64,000 bases of DNA from NCBI GenBank assembly GCA_028704435.1, contig JAQWFL010000009.1:35146-99145 (forward strand), given 5' to 3'. Position 1 is the first letter of the stretch. Every line of letters begins with the position of its first letter. The notes under the pieces are model-generated. The model did not search any database and was not told where the DNA came from. It saw nothing but the letters and a program-made list of their open reading frames with translations. Origin of the DNA: Anaerostipes sp. (GTDB taxonomy: Bacteria; Bacillota; Clostridia; Lachnospirales; Lachnospiraceae). Below are positions 1-9,156 of this stretch, one piece after another. The translations under genes and the position numbers were made by a program.

Positions 1-3000
1 TTGATTTTGCATCAGCTTTTTCCATATTTCGAATTTGCTTTGTTGCCTCAAGACCACCCATAATAGGCATTCTTACATCCATAAGTATTGCATCATAGAA
101 GAACGGAGTATTTTGCGAAAACTTTTGTATAGCCTCCTCACCATGAGAAGCCACTTCTACAATACATCCCTTTCGCTCAAGAAGGCGCTTTGCAACTACC
201 ACATTCATTTTATTATCTTCAACCAAAAGGAGATGTGCTCCAGATAAATCCGTACCAAAATAGCTAGATTTCTTTTCTTTCTCTGTATCCAATTTGGTAA
301 TTGGAACATAAAGGTCTACCACAAATTCCGTCCCTCTTCCAATAGCACTGCGTACACTAATAGACCCTTTCATAGCTTCAACTAGATTTTTAACGATTGT
401 AAGTCCCAATCCTGTACCCTGCTGAATAAAATTTGTATCTCGATTCTCTTGATAAAATGGCTCGAAAAGATACTTTTGAAACTTCCTGCTCATACCTATC
501 CCATTGTCACGAACTGTAAGTCGCATTCCGTATTTTCCATCACGATCTGGAATATGATCACACAAAAATCTAATTTTTCCGCCTTCTGGTGTAAATTTGA
601 CCGCATTGGATAACAAATTGAAAAAAATCTGGGTAAAACGCAGCTTATCCGTAAGAATACATTTAACTCTACAAGTTGACTTTATTAAAAAATCAATATG
701 TTTTGCCTCTATCAATGGAAGAATAACCGTTTCTATATTTTTCTTAAACTCCTTCAATGTAAACGGTTCTTCATATAATTTGATTTTTCCGCTCTCGATT
801 TTACTCAAATCAAGGATATCGTTAATAAGTCCTAATAAAAAATGGCTAGAAGAATCAATATTGCTTAGATACTCAGCAGTCTTAGGGGGATTGTTTTCAT
901 CCCTGGCAAGTTCAGTCATACCAATAATTGCATTCATTGGTGTGCGGATATCATGACTCATACGTGCTAAAAAGTCTGATTTTGCAAGATTTGCTTGTTT
1001 TGCGGAGATCAAGGCCTTCTCTAGTTCTTTTTGATGCCGTATTTGCTCGTTGTATACACTGGTTACATCAATTCTAGTCATAAGATATACACTTCTATCC
1101 TTGTTAATTAAAGTAAGCTGCAACTGTTTCCGACGAATGTGACCATATTTATCCCGCATATTAAAATCAAACTTATGTACTTTTCCATTGGCAATATTTT
1201 TAAGAACATTAGAGATTCGGCACTCTTCAACAACCCGTTCAACATCTTCTTCACAGACAACCTGCCTAATTAACATTTCGTTTCGTTTTTCAAATACATG
1301 ATTTTCTGTAAAAAGCCTTTCCCCTGAGTTAACTGTATAATCAACTGCCTTATCACGTGCGCCATCCACTACAACAAAAAAATCATAATCCGTTTTAGCA
1401 ATGGTTTTCATAATGGATTTCAGTACATTTTCATCCGTAGTATCATTAGCTACAACAAACGCATAGATATCTTTTGTTTCTGGATTTTTCATCAGATGGA
1501 CATTATATTCAATCCAATAAACTTTACTCGTATCAAAAACACGAGTAAATTCCATGGAAACACAATAATCCCCACGATTAAAATAATTAAGTAGAGACTG
1601 GCGATTAAACATAGATTTGTATTCTTCTTTGTTTCTTTCACCGAGAATATAATCCACAGTTTTAGAGAAATACAAATCTGCATCATTACTATCTATCAAT
1701 TCAGTTAACACACGAAACTGACTTTCTCCCTCAACAATCTTATTTTGCGTCAAATTAATTTTCAAGGAGTCAATAATGGTTCGCTGTAAAGTGGAATGGT
1801 AAGACATTTCCTCATCAAACTTTCGGACCGCCTCTTTTTCACGGGTCACATCTCTGCCAGCCCCAAATGCCTTGACAGGCATACCGTTTTCATCAAATAC
1901 TGTTGTATAAATAACACGCTCACACCACCAGCCTGCTTCGTCTGTTGTTTTATACCAGATATCTTCAATTACTTCCTTTTCACCTTTTTGTAGTCGTTCA
2001 AAGATACTATAAAATGTTTGAAGACTATCCTCCCTAACATATCCATTTTCTACTGTTGATTGAATATAGTTTTCAATGGCAAAACAATTCTGCTTAATTC
2101 TTGCAGAATTCGATATAACTGTAAGCACATCCCTTTGAATGTCGTATTCCCATACGTTAATTCCTGAACTTTTGATTGCCACCTGATAACGCAATTGCTG
2201 TTCTTTCTGATCTTCTTCGATATTTTTCATTTTATCAATATCGGTATATACAGCATAGAAACTAGGCTTTCCACATTCACTGCTTAAATAGGTGCCGCGA
2301 AGATTAATCCAGCGAGGCTTTCCGCTTTTTGTGTTAATACGATATGTTAAATCTAAATTGGAATGATTTTTTATCGCATTTTTCAAGGTTTCTTCCAGCA
2401 AAGAAACATCCTCTTTATACGTAAGAGCACTGGCATTATTACGGCAAATTCGTTCACGTTCTTCTCTTGAATGACCTGACAATTCACATAATCCATCACT
2501 GTAAAACATGGTCTTTATCTGATCATCATCAATTTCATACAATGCAATACCACCAGGTACCGTATTGACTAAGGTACGATAACTGTTGAGAGCCTCTTCT
2601 TCACTTTTCATCAACTGCTGCATTTCATTTTTCGCTTGAATCAGCTGCTCTTGCACTTTTCGCTCTTTGGTAACATCAGTATAACTAACATAACAAAGCT
2701 TTGTACCATCTGGCTGGTCTATGACAATCCCGTTGAGATAAATCCAGATATATTCCTTTTTGTAGTCATTCATCACACGATATGTATGGCTTATCGGTGT
2801 GGATGTTTGAATTGCAACGTTTATCTTCGCCTGAAGCTCGTCAACATCGTCTGGATGTACATTTAGGTAGCTCGTTTTTCGCTTTACAGATGCTATATTT
2901 TCATAGGAATATCCAAATATTTCGTAGAAAGCTTGATTATGAACAAGAGGACGGATTCCCTTTTGATTCACAACATACAAACACATACCACCCGGCACAT

Positions 3001-4165
3001 GCTCAATTACAGAGGAAAGCTGCGTCATTAATTCCTTGTTTTTCTTCTCTACTTTCCTGCGTTGTGTCACATCTTTAATGTATTCAACATGGGCTTCAAT
3101 TCCATTCCAGTCAGTTAATTTTCCCCTTAGCTGATAAGTTCTTCCATTCAAAGGATATGGAAAGTCTCTATCAATAAATTCATCATAATGCATGGAATGG
3201 ATTTTGCAGAATTTACAAGGAGCTGTGCGATTAAACATAAATTCATAGCACTTCTCCCCAGGGATAATTTGACGTTCTCTCCCCATCAACTGGACACCCT
3301 TTTGGTTAATATACAAGAGTTCATAATTGGTGATATCACTAACGTAGATTGCACTTTCAGATTCATTCACCAGATTAGCATACAGCTGTGTCATTTTAGA
3401 AGATCTTTGATAAACAGCATGAACAAGGAATCCTTCATCATCTGCCTCCATTATAATAGCATTCAAATTAACCCAGACAAGTCCGCCATTTTTAAGGCAA
3501 ATGCGATAGGCTATATCAATAGGCTTGCCGTTTTTTATAGCGTCTGTTGCCATTGCAAGTACACGATCGCGATCTTCTCCATATATAATTTTTGACACAT
3601 CCTCATTGGTATATGCTGCATATTCCTCTCTCGTGTATCCACTTAAGGCGGCCACACCATCTGAAAAATACAAAGTCTCAAAACGATTGGTCCAGCGATA
3701 AATTGCAATACCACCAGGAATACTGTTAATTAGATTATCCGCTTCCATCTTAGCTTTTTGAAGTGCTTCATTTAACTTTTGCTCTTTTTCCAGTGCAAAA
3801 CGACCTAGCACATTTTCGATACGTGCTTTGATTACTCGGTTATCAGTTGGCTTTGAAATAAAATCTGCTGCTCCGTTTTCCAAAGCTTCTAGCTGGTAGC
3901 TTTCCTCAGCAGTTACCGCAATAATTGGGATAGAACTATACGCACTATCTTTCATCCATTTAAGCACCTCAATCCCATCCATTACTGGCATAATAATATC
4001 CAGTAAAATCACTGAAATATCCTTGCTGTGCTTGTGGACGATATCTATCGTTTCTTTTCCATTCTTAGCATACAAAATATTGTATTCATCTGAAAAAGCA
4101 GCGGTCATCGCTGCTCTGTTTACATCAATGTCATCGACAATAAGCATGGTTAATTTAGTATCCAT
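1..4165 (-). CDS. Multi-PAS hybrid histidine kinase with N- and C-terminal receiver domains (partial)
   Basis: One continuous minus-strand frame of about 1,388 codons, open at the left window edge. An N-terminal receiver domain has acidic pocket D11-D12 and phospho-acceptor D56 in LLDIIMP. At least five clear PAS modules follow, three opening with a VPGGI-like motif, plus one or two degenerate ones; the second carries a CKFC pair. A HisKA domain has H1071 in MSHDIRTPMN, the HATPase has RDNGIGM and GTGLGL boxes, and a second receiver has D1363 in ILMDVRMP before the edge. No transmembrane segment is visible, so it is probably a cytosolic sensor relaying through phosphotransfer. The start follows AAGGGG and sits below a good promoter. 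Domain calls are read from motifs; the ligand is unknown. Confidence 0.9.
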   Translation of the reverse strand, partial: MDTKLTMLIVDDIDVNRAAMTAAFSDEYNILYAKNGKETIDIVHKHSKDISVILLDIIMPVMDGIEVLKWMKDSAYSSIPIIAVTAEESYQLEALENGAADFISKPTDNRVIKARIENVLGRFALEKEQKLNEALQKAKMEADNLINSIPGGIAIYRWTNRFETLYFSDGVAALSGYTREEYAAYTNEDVSKIIYGEDRDRVLAMATDAIKNGKPIDIAYRICLKNGGLVWVNLNAIIMEADDEGFLVHAVYQRSSKMTQLYANLVNESESAIYVSDITNYELLYINQKGVQLMGRERQIIPGEKCYEFMFNRTAPCKFCKIHSMHYDEFIDRDFPYPLNGRTYQLRGKLTDWNGIEAHVEYIKDVTQRRKVEKKNKELMTQLSSVIEHVPGGMCLYVVNQKGIRPLVHNQAFYEIFGYSYENIASVKRKTSYLNVHPDDVDELQAKINVAIQTSTPISHTYRVMNDYKKEYIWIYLNGIVIDQPDGTKLCYVSYTDVTKERKVQEQLIQAKNEMQQLMKSEEEALNSYRTLVNTVPGGIALYEIDDDQIKTMFYSDGLCELSGHSREERERICRNNASALTYKEDVSLLEETLKNAIKNHSNLDLTYRINTKSGKPRWINLRGTYLSSECGKPSFYAVYTDIDKMKNIEEDQKEQQLRYQVAIKSSGINVWEYDIQRDVLTVISNSARIKQNCFAIENYIQSTVENGYVREDSLQTFYSIFERLQKGEKEVIEDIWYKTTDEAGWWCERVIYTTVFDENGMPVKAFGAGRDVTREKEAVRKFDEEMSYHSTLQRTIIDSLKINLTQNKIVEGESQFRVLTELIDSNDADLYFSKTVDYILGERNKEEYKSMFNRQSLLNYFNRGDYCVSMEFTRVFDTSKVYWIEYNVHLMKNPETKDIYAFVVANDTTDENVLKSIMKTIAKTDYDFFVVVDGARDKAVDYTVNSGERLFTENHVFEKRNEMLIRQVVCEEDVERVVEECRISNVLKNIANGKVHKFDFNMRDKYGHIRRKQLQLTLINKDRSVYLMTRIDVTSVYNEQIRHQKELEKALISAKQANLAKSDFLARMSHDIRTPMNAIIGMTELARDENNPPKTAEYLSNIDSSSHFLLGLINDILDLSKIESGKIKLYEEPFTLKEFKKNIETVILPLIEAKHIDFLIKSTCRVKCILTDKLRFTQIFFNLLSNAVKFTPEGGKIRFLCDHIPDRDGKYGMRLTVRDNGIGMSRKFQKYLFEPFYQENRDTNFIQQGTGLGLTIVKNLVEAMKGSISVRSAIGRGTEFVVDLYVPITKLDTEKEKKSSYFGTDLSGAHLLLVEDNKMNVVVAKRLLERKGCIVEVASHGEEAIQKFSQNTPFFYDAILMDVRMPIMGGLEATKQIRNMEKADAKS

Positions 4166-4256
4166 ATAACTACCCCTTATCTTTAGTTACTTTGATAATC
4201 TGTTCGACCCCTTAAGCTAATATTTCTTCTTAAAATTATATAACTATACATCATTT

Positions 4257-4285
4257 ATAATATGTGTTTTTTTGACAAAAGTCAA
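4257..4285 (-). promoter_or_regulatory. SigA-type promoter of the hybrid kinase
   Basis: On the minus strand TTGACT (4285-4280), a 17-base spacer and TATTAT (4262-4257) lie about 90 bases upstream of the kinase start. The -35 region is part of the short palindrome TTGACAAAAGTCAA, which could also bind a regulator. Confidence 0.6.
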
Positions 4286-4320
4286 TTTATTTCACCCTTT
4301 TCCTTCTTTAATAAATTCAT

Positions 4321-4359
4321 AAAAAAATTAATGCAGAGCTTTGAAAGACTCTGCATTAA
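4321..4359 (-). terminator. Rho-independent terminator of the oxidoreductase operon
   Basis: An 11-bp perfect stem (4328-4338 with 4349-4359, TTAATGCAGAG) is followed on the minus strand by seven T. It lies 23 bases after the stop of the 4382-5746 gene. Confidence 0.85.
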
Positions 4360-4381
4360 TTTTAAGAATATTTATAATAAT

Positions 4382-5746
4382 TTATAAGCTAAACAAATCA
4401 TTGAATGCCTCGCTCATTGTGGGATGCGTAAATATTTGGTCTCTAAGGACAGTGTAATCTCCATCCATATCCATTGCCAATTTTATGATGTTAATCATCT
4501 CATAGGATTCCTCACAAAGAAGCATGGCTCCCAATATTTTATTTGTTTTTTGATCTACAACTGTCTTTAATAATCCCTTTGTATTTTGCAGCACTTGAGC
4601 CTTAGGAATCATTGCAGCTGGCATCTTCATAATTTTCACCTCATAGCCTGCTTTTCTTGCCTCTGTTTCATTTAAACCAACGCGTGCATATGCAGGTGTA
4701 AGAAATACGCTATAAGGAACATTCCTTCGTTTCTCTAGTGTATAGTTTCCTCCCTGTAACTGTGACCAAATAATTCGATAATCATCCAATGAAGTATAAG
4801 TGAATTGAAGTCCACCAGTTACATCTCCCATAGCAAAAATATGAGGAATATTTGTCTGCATCTTTTCATTAATCTGAATTGCTCCTCGCTTAGTCAATTC
4901 AATTCCTGCCTTTTCAACATGAAGTCCTTCCGTATTTGCCTTTCTTCCAGTGGCAATCAGCACTGCTTCTGCCTGTTGATGATATACTTTTCCTTGCTTG
5001 CTATATTGAACAACTGCCTGATTCTCTTCTGCAATAACTTTTTCTATGGAAACACCTAGTATGAACTGTACTCCTTTTGCTTCTAATATCTCTTTGATTG
5101 CCTCTGCAATATCTCTGTCTTCTCTGCCAACAAACGTTTCTCCATCCTGAAAAACGGTTACTTTTGCTCCGAATTCTGCATACATAGATGCAAATTCAAG
5201 TCCAATATAGCCACCGCCTATAATTGATAGATGCTCTGGAAGTTCTTCTAAACTCATCAACGTTTCGCTGTTGTATACAAAAGGATTTTCTTGTATTCCT
5301 TCTATTTTGGGTTGTATCTGTGTCCCACCTGTATTTATATAAATCGTGTCACCTTCCAGTATCTTCTTACCTGTTATGCTTAAAACTTCGATTTGATGTT
5401 CTGATAAAAAGCTTGCCTTTCCATTTATAATCGTGACTTCTGGTAATTGATTTAATTTTGCATAATTCTTTTCTCTTAAACCTTCTACCAATTGTTTCTT
5501 TTCCTGAACTGCCTTTTTATACCACTCATATTTCTCTTGAAATGTTTGCAAATTCTTTGCTTTTCCTATAATTCCATGATGTACAAGTGATTTCGAAGGG
5601 ATACATCCCACATTTATACATGTCCCTCCATACATCTTATCTGATTTCTCTATGAGTGCTACCTTTTTTCCTACAGATGCCAGTTTTCCTGCCAGTGTTT
5701 TTCCACCTTTTCCAAATCCTATAATGATTGCATCGTATTTTTCCAT
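4382..5746 (-). CDS. FAD-dependent pyridine nucleotide-disulfide oxidoreductase (mercuric reductase/RclA-like)
   Basis: 454 residues, normal length for the glutathione reductase/dihydrolipoamide dehydrogenase superfamily. N-terminal FAD-binding segment with DAIIIGFGKGGKT, then the redox-active disulfide in GGTCINVGCIPSKSL, a central NAD(P) Rossmann motif GGGYIGLEFA, FAD motif IFAMGDVTGG, and a C-terminal dimerisation domain ending in the THPTMSEA region that supplies the catalytic His. The substrate cannot be read from sequence; RclA-like enzymes act in metal or reactive-chlorine stress, and no mer genes are near. It lies 14 bases downstream of an Rrf2 regulator with its own AAAGGAGG site, so the two form an operon, probably redox- or iron-sulfur-responsive (inference). 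Confidence 0.88.
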   Translation of the reverse strand: MEKYDAIIIGFGKGGKTLAGKLASVGKKVALIEKSDKMYGGTCINVGCIPSKSLVHHGIIGKAKNLQTFQEKYEWYKKAVQEKKQLVEGLREKNYAKLNQLPEVTIINGKASFLSEHQIEVLSITGKKILEGDTIYINTGGTQIQPKIEGIQENPFVYNSETLMSLEELPEHLSIIGGGYIGLEFASMYAEFGAKVTVFQDGETFVGREDRDIAEAIKEILEAKGVQFILGVSIEKVIAEENQAVVQYSKQGKVYHQQAEAVLIATGRKANTEGLHVEKAGIELTKRGAIQINEKMQTNIPHIFAMGDVTGGLQFTYTSLDDYRIIWSQLQGGNYTLEKRRNVPYSVFLTPAYARVGLNETEARKAGYEVKIMKMPAAMIPKAQVLQNTKGLLKTVVDQKTNKILGAMLLCEESYEMINIIKLAMDMDGDYTVLRDQIFTHPTMSEAFNDLFSL

Positions 5747-5760
5747 TTCATTGTCCTCCT

Positions 5761-6171
5761 TTATCCAAATATCCGTTGATCAATATCCTTAATCTTAGTT
5801 TGTTTCAGTTGCTCCTTACACGCTAGATTCATTTGTTCGTAGATGTCATCCATAATTGCTGCCATTCCAGAAGCCACTTGACACTCCATATCAATACTTC
5901 CAGATTTCCAGTTCACAGATACGGGTGGTTCCCTAAGAGCCTCTAATATCTGACATAATGTTGTTTCCTCTGCCTGTTGGGGTAAATAATATCCACCCTC
6001 TAGTCCTTCTTTGGTCAATACCAAATCCGCTTTTTTTAACTTTGCAAGTACCTTGCGGATTCTTGCTGCATTGGTACATACATTAGCAGCAATCTCCTCA
6101 CTGGACAGCATAGACTGCTTATGATTCAGATACACCACTGCATGCACTGCAATTGTAAATTCTCCCGTCAT
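5761..6171 (-). CDS. Rrf2 family transcriptional regulator
   Basis: 136 residues. The N-terminal winged helix (SSEEIAANVCTNAARIRKVL) and the glycine-rich wing (LEGGYYLPQ) are typical of the Rrf2 family (IscR, NsrR, CymR). A start at 6171 is preferred because AAAGGAA lies 9 bases upstream; the alternative ATG at 6180 abuts the Shine-Dalgarno. The family's three-Cys iron-sulfur cluster pattern is not complete: one Cys is in the helix region (NVCTNA), with others at LCQIL, MECQVA and LACKEQ. Whether a cluster binds is therefore unclear. It precedes the disulfide oxidoreductase by 14 bases and is likely autoregulated through the palindrome in its promoter. Confidence 0.88.
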   Translation of the reverse strand: MTGEFTIAVHAVVYLNHKQSMLSSEEIAANVCTNAARIRKVLAKLKKADLVLTKEGLEGGYYLPQQAEETTLCQILEALREPPVSVNWKSGSIDMECQVASGMAAIMDDIYEQMNLACKEQLKQTKIKDIDQRIFG

Positions 6172-6254
6172 GGTTCCCATTTCCTTTCTTTTCTAATTCT
6201 TTAGCGTATTTGTTTCTGCCACGTTGTAGTAACTTTACATCTGTATATCTATTT

Positions 6255-6301
6255 GTTACAGTTATTACTGTAACTATATCGTGTACAGTTGTATTTGTCA
6301 A
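6255..6301 (-). promoter_or_regulatory. Rrf2 operon promoter with overlapping operator palindrome
   Basis: Minus strand: TTGACA (6301-6296), 17-base spacer, TATAGT (6278-6273). A perfect inverted repeat GTTACAG-N6-CTGTAAC occupies 6255-6274, touching the -10 box and covering the start-site region. This is where a repressor would block RNA polymerase; Rrf2 proteins bind dyads of this general kind. The assignment to this Rrf2 protein is inference. Confidence 0.75.
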
Positions 6302-6360
6302 TCTTTTTTATTAGTTAATTTAATTATCAAAATATGGTGGTAAATATCTGAAACAAAATT

Positions 6361-6395
6361 CAAAAAAAATAAAGAGCTATGAAACTGCTCTTTAT
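6361..6395 (-). terminator. Terminator of the diguanylate cyclase gene
   Basis: Stem 6369-6377 with 6387-6395 (ATAAAGAGC), followed on the minus strand by a run of T (complement of 6362-6368). It lies just past the stop codon at 6410. Confidence 0.8.
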
Positions 6396-6409
6396 TCTTT
6401 GATTATATT

Positions 6410-7507
6410 TTAAATTTCTTTTGATCTTATTTTATCCATATACATCTTTAAATCAACATCCTTTAAACAATCTGTTATATTCTCATGGATACTTGAGTTA
6501 CAATCCACATAAGCATTTGCAATGTAGCAATGTACAGGATACTCTCCTTTTATCTTTGTTAATTCTTCCAGCATTTCATTTCTAGCCTGCTCCAGCCTCT
6601 CACATGTACAATCCTGTACAATGACTACAAACTCGTCACCACCAATACGATAGGTCCTTCCATACTTCCCATATGTATTTTGGATAATATTTGCACAGTC
6701 TTTTAAATATTTATCGCCTATTGAATGCCCTAAGGTATCATTTACCTTCTTCAAATCATTCACATCACACTCAACCAAATATAAGCCTTTCCTTGGTTGA
6801 ATCCTTGTCAAATCCAACTCAAAAATTGTTCGGTTCCATACTCCTGTAACTGCATCGTATTTAAATTGTAATTCTCGTAAGAACACATAATAAAGCAATT
6901 CCATAGATGCTACCCCTGCCCAGATAATTAGTATTTTGGGAATCAATATCTGTATTCCTATCGTTGCCATGGTAACTATAAGCATGGCTCTTAAATATCT
7001 CCGCTCATGATTATCATACTCTTTTGCAAGTTCTGTATGTGCATATAACAATATTCCAAGTCCATATATACTAATCAATGTATTTGCCAGAAAATAATTT
7101 CCTCTATGATAAAACCCTTGTGCATCAATGTAAAATATCCAACCTGTCCAAATGCTGCAAATACACAATAACACTCCTATTCCAACGGGAATCAATATCC
7201 ATTTTTTATTACGTTCTACCTTGTCACTGTACAAAATTCCTGCTGCTACTGGCAATAAAAAAGTAATGGAAAACCCAAAGATATTTACAATATAAGAAAG
7301 GATTCTAGTTTCAGGCACCCCATAGGTGTGCAACACTACTGATCCTATTTCCAATAGAATAACAAACAATGTAAGATACGCTACCATCAAATATTGCTTT
7401 GTCTTTTTCGTTGATAATATTTCATTTTGTTTTAAAAGAAATATTATAAAGCACAATTCAATAATGCCTAATAAATCTCCACTAATAGATATCAAAATCT
7501 GATTCAT
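6410..7507 (-). CDS. Membrane-bound diguanylate cyclase (GGDEF)
   Basis: 365 residues. The first ~200 are hydrophobic and form about seven or eight membrane helices. The C-terminal GGDEF domain has an intact active-site motif in RIGGDEFVVIV and the upstream signature DVNDLKKVNDTLGH. It should make cyclic di-GMP from two GTP in response to a membrane-sensed cue. No RxxD inhibitory site five residues before GGDEF is obvious. The ATG at 7507 is preferred over the GTG at 7519; both have a weak ribosome site (TGGGGA). It is apparently monocistronic with its own terminator. Confidence 0.88.
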   Translation of the reverse strand: MNQILISISGDLLGIIELCFIIFLLKQNEILSTKKTKQYLMVAYLTLFVILLEIGSVVLHTYGVPETRILSYIVNIFGFSITFLLPVAAGILYSDKVERNKKWILIPVGIGVLLCICSIWTGWIFYIDAQGFYHRGNYFLANTLISIYGLGILLYAHTELAKEYDNHERRYLRAMLIVTMATIGIQILIPKILIIWAGVASMELLYYVFLRELQFKYDAVTGVWNRTIFELDLTRIQPRKGLYLVECDVNDLKKVNDTLGHSIGDKYLKDCANIIQNTYGKYGRTYRIGGDEFVVIVQDCTCERLEQARNEMLEELTKIKGEYPVHCYIANAYVDCNSSIHENITDCLKDVDLKMYMDKIRSKEI

Positions 7508-7524
7508 ACAGTTCCCCACACATC

Positions 7525-7775
7525 TTAATTTTCTGTCGTATTTTTTAACATTATATCAAAGTCAATCACACGTTGTCTATCAATTTTCATTATTTCTTCA
7601 CCAGAAATCATATTTGAATTAAACACCAAATCAAAGTCTTGGTTTTTAGGTTTATATTGATTAACACCATATGCAACACTATTTTCTGGAATATCAATGG
7701 TAATAATTGCACCTGCTCCTATAACTGTATTTTTACCAATCACAACAGTAATTCTTCAAAAGTTCTATTCTCCAT
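7525..7775 (-). pseudogene. Left-handed beta-helix acyltransferase remnant (internal deletion)
   Basis: A good ribosome site (AAGGAGAATT) and ATG at 7775 open a frame of only 11 codons (MENRTFEELLL, then TGA). From 7743 a different frame encodes a C-terminal hexapeptide-repeat segment (IGKNTVIGAGAIITIDIP, then SVAYGVN) typical of sugar or xenobiotic O-acetyltransferases. Start and tail are thus joined after loss of the middle of the gene, out of frame. Family recognition rests on the hexapeptide rungs; the substrate is unknown. Confidence 0.7.
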
Positions 7776-7811
7776 AATTCTCCTTATCATTCATAGTTAT
7801 CTAATATTGGC

Positions 7812-8354
7812 TCACTGTTCAATTTTATAATGCTTACCCATCATTATCTGTTCAATAATATCCGTTAATTCTTCTACTGAAATTCGATTTTCATCATATA
7901 TCCAGAATATAATAATCTGTGTCAATGCACCACTTAAAAAAGCTGCACCATATGGATTCTTATATGTTTTTGCATGTAAACTTGCCACCTCATTGATTTC
8001 ATTTGCAATTGCCTGATGCAACAAGAATTCCATATGATTCTCGGCAATAATTCGAAGCAAATTCTCATGTGTATCTATATAATTTGAGAAACTTTCCACG
8101 AAATTGTGCACTTTGATTTCTCCACAAAAATTTGTTTCGTCAAAGTATTCCTTTGCTGAACTCTCGAGATAATATAAAAGAACTTCATCTTTATCTTTGA
8201 ACAAATTATAAAATGTGTGTCTGGATAAGTCTGCTTCCTTACAAAGCATACGCACAATAATATCCTTATACCCCATTGTTTTCATAAGACGAAGCAGCGC
8301 TTGGGCAAACCAGTTCATAGATTCGATTGCTATTGGGTTTTCTCCTTTGTACAT
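7812..8354 (-). CDS. TetR/AcrR family transcriptional regulator
   Basis: 180 residues. N-terminal TetR HTH with the DLSRHTFYNLFKDKDEVLLY signature, then an all-helical ligand domain (TetR_C-like). The ATG at 8354 sits 9 bases from GGAGG and is preferred over 8360, which is only 3 bases away. The family represses neighbouring efflux or metabolic genes. Here the divergent neighbour is only a truncated membrane protein, so its original target may be gone. TGTACA half-sites flank the start region and could be operator parts (weak). Confidence 0.82.
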   Translation of the reverse strand: MYKGENPIAIESMNWFAQALLRLMKTMGYKDIIVRMLCKEADLSRHTFYNLFKDKDEVLLYYLESSAKEYFDETNFCGEIKVHNFVESFSNYIDTHENLLRIIAENHMEFLLHQAIANEINEVASLHAKTYKNPYGAAFLSGALTQIIIFWIYDENRISVEELTDIIEQIMMGKHYKIEQ

Positions 8355-8405
8355 TGACATTTACCTCCAGTTTGTACATGTTCCCTTCAAAACATTGACG
8401 TATGT

Positions 8406-8867
8406 ATAGGTTTCAAACAAAAAACTTATGGAATGCCACTTTTTGCATTAGGTCTTAACATTGCCTGGGAGGTCATTTATACAGTACAGGGACTTGCAAA
8501 CCCTAGCATACAGACTCCTGTGAACTTTATCTGGGCTGGATGTGACCTGGTGATTGTTTGCACCTACTTCAAATATGGGAGAAAACATTTCCCTGAAAAT
8601 GCAAAAGCATATTTTGCACAAAATGTTACCATGTCTATTTTGTTTCTTGTTATGCTTTATAGAAGGAATTCTTCAGAAGGACAGTCTATGATTATCGCAG
8701 TGGCAAAATGGCTAGGAACTTTAGCACCTACGCTTCTTATGGGTATCTATCGTGAATTCAATGTCTATATTGTAATGACTGGTATCATTTGCAGTGTGTG
8801 GGATTTACTTTATATCTACTTATTGAATAAGAAAATACAGGAAGAAAAAAACGTCGCTCTTAAATAA
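8406..8867 (+). pseudogene. 5'-truncated polytopic membrane protein (PaxB/AtmB-like family fragment)
   Basis: The first ATG is at 8433, but in-frame coding-like sequence extends upstream (FKQKTYG before MPLFALGLNIAWE) with no start codon or ribosome site, so the protein has lost its N-terminus. It keeps about four or five hydrophobic helices and a charged tail ending NKKIQEEKNVALK. The GLNIAWEVIYT segment resembles the seven-helix PaxB/AtmB-like family; this assignment is tentative. It abuts the tetR promoter region, consistent with a deletion joint near 8400. Confidence 0.55.
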
Positions 8868-8916
8868 AGCCACGTTTTTTCTGATTATTTTCTTGTGTCT
8901 CCTTCATCAGTTTTAA

Positions 8917-9090
8917 AATATTCCTTATGAAGCATATGCGCTGAATAAACATTTGTCTGGTAATTCGGTCACTGCCATTCGAGCAGCAAGCGTAGAAAAA
9001 GTTCTGGAAAGTCTATATAGGCATTCTGCACAGATTTTACAAAGTCAATTACATCCATTCAATGATATCCTCTCATATGTCCATATATGA
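8917..9090 (+). pseudogene. Unrecognised coding relic without a start codon
   Basis: A 57-codon open frame with protein-like composition (for example AIRAASVEKVLESLYRHSA) that lacks an initiation codon and ribosome site and ends at TGA 9088-9090. I do not recognise the family. It is the only coding-like content of 8868-9156 and looks like the 3' end of a lost gene. Confidence 0.3.
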
Positions 9091-9156
9091 CTGTAACAGT
9101 GGGGTATTTTGTGTTAGCTTCCATAAGCAATTTAATGCCGTCTGAATATTCTTATC

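Noticed and set aside
597..956. Plus-strand frame within the hybrid kinase
   Set aside because: It is antisense to the intact HisKA/HATPase coding sequence and has no ribosome site.
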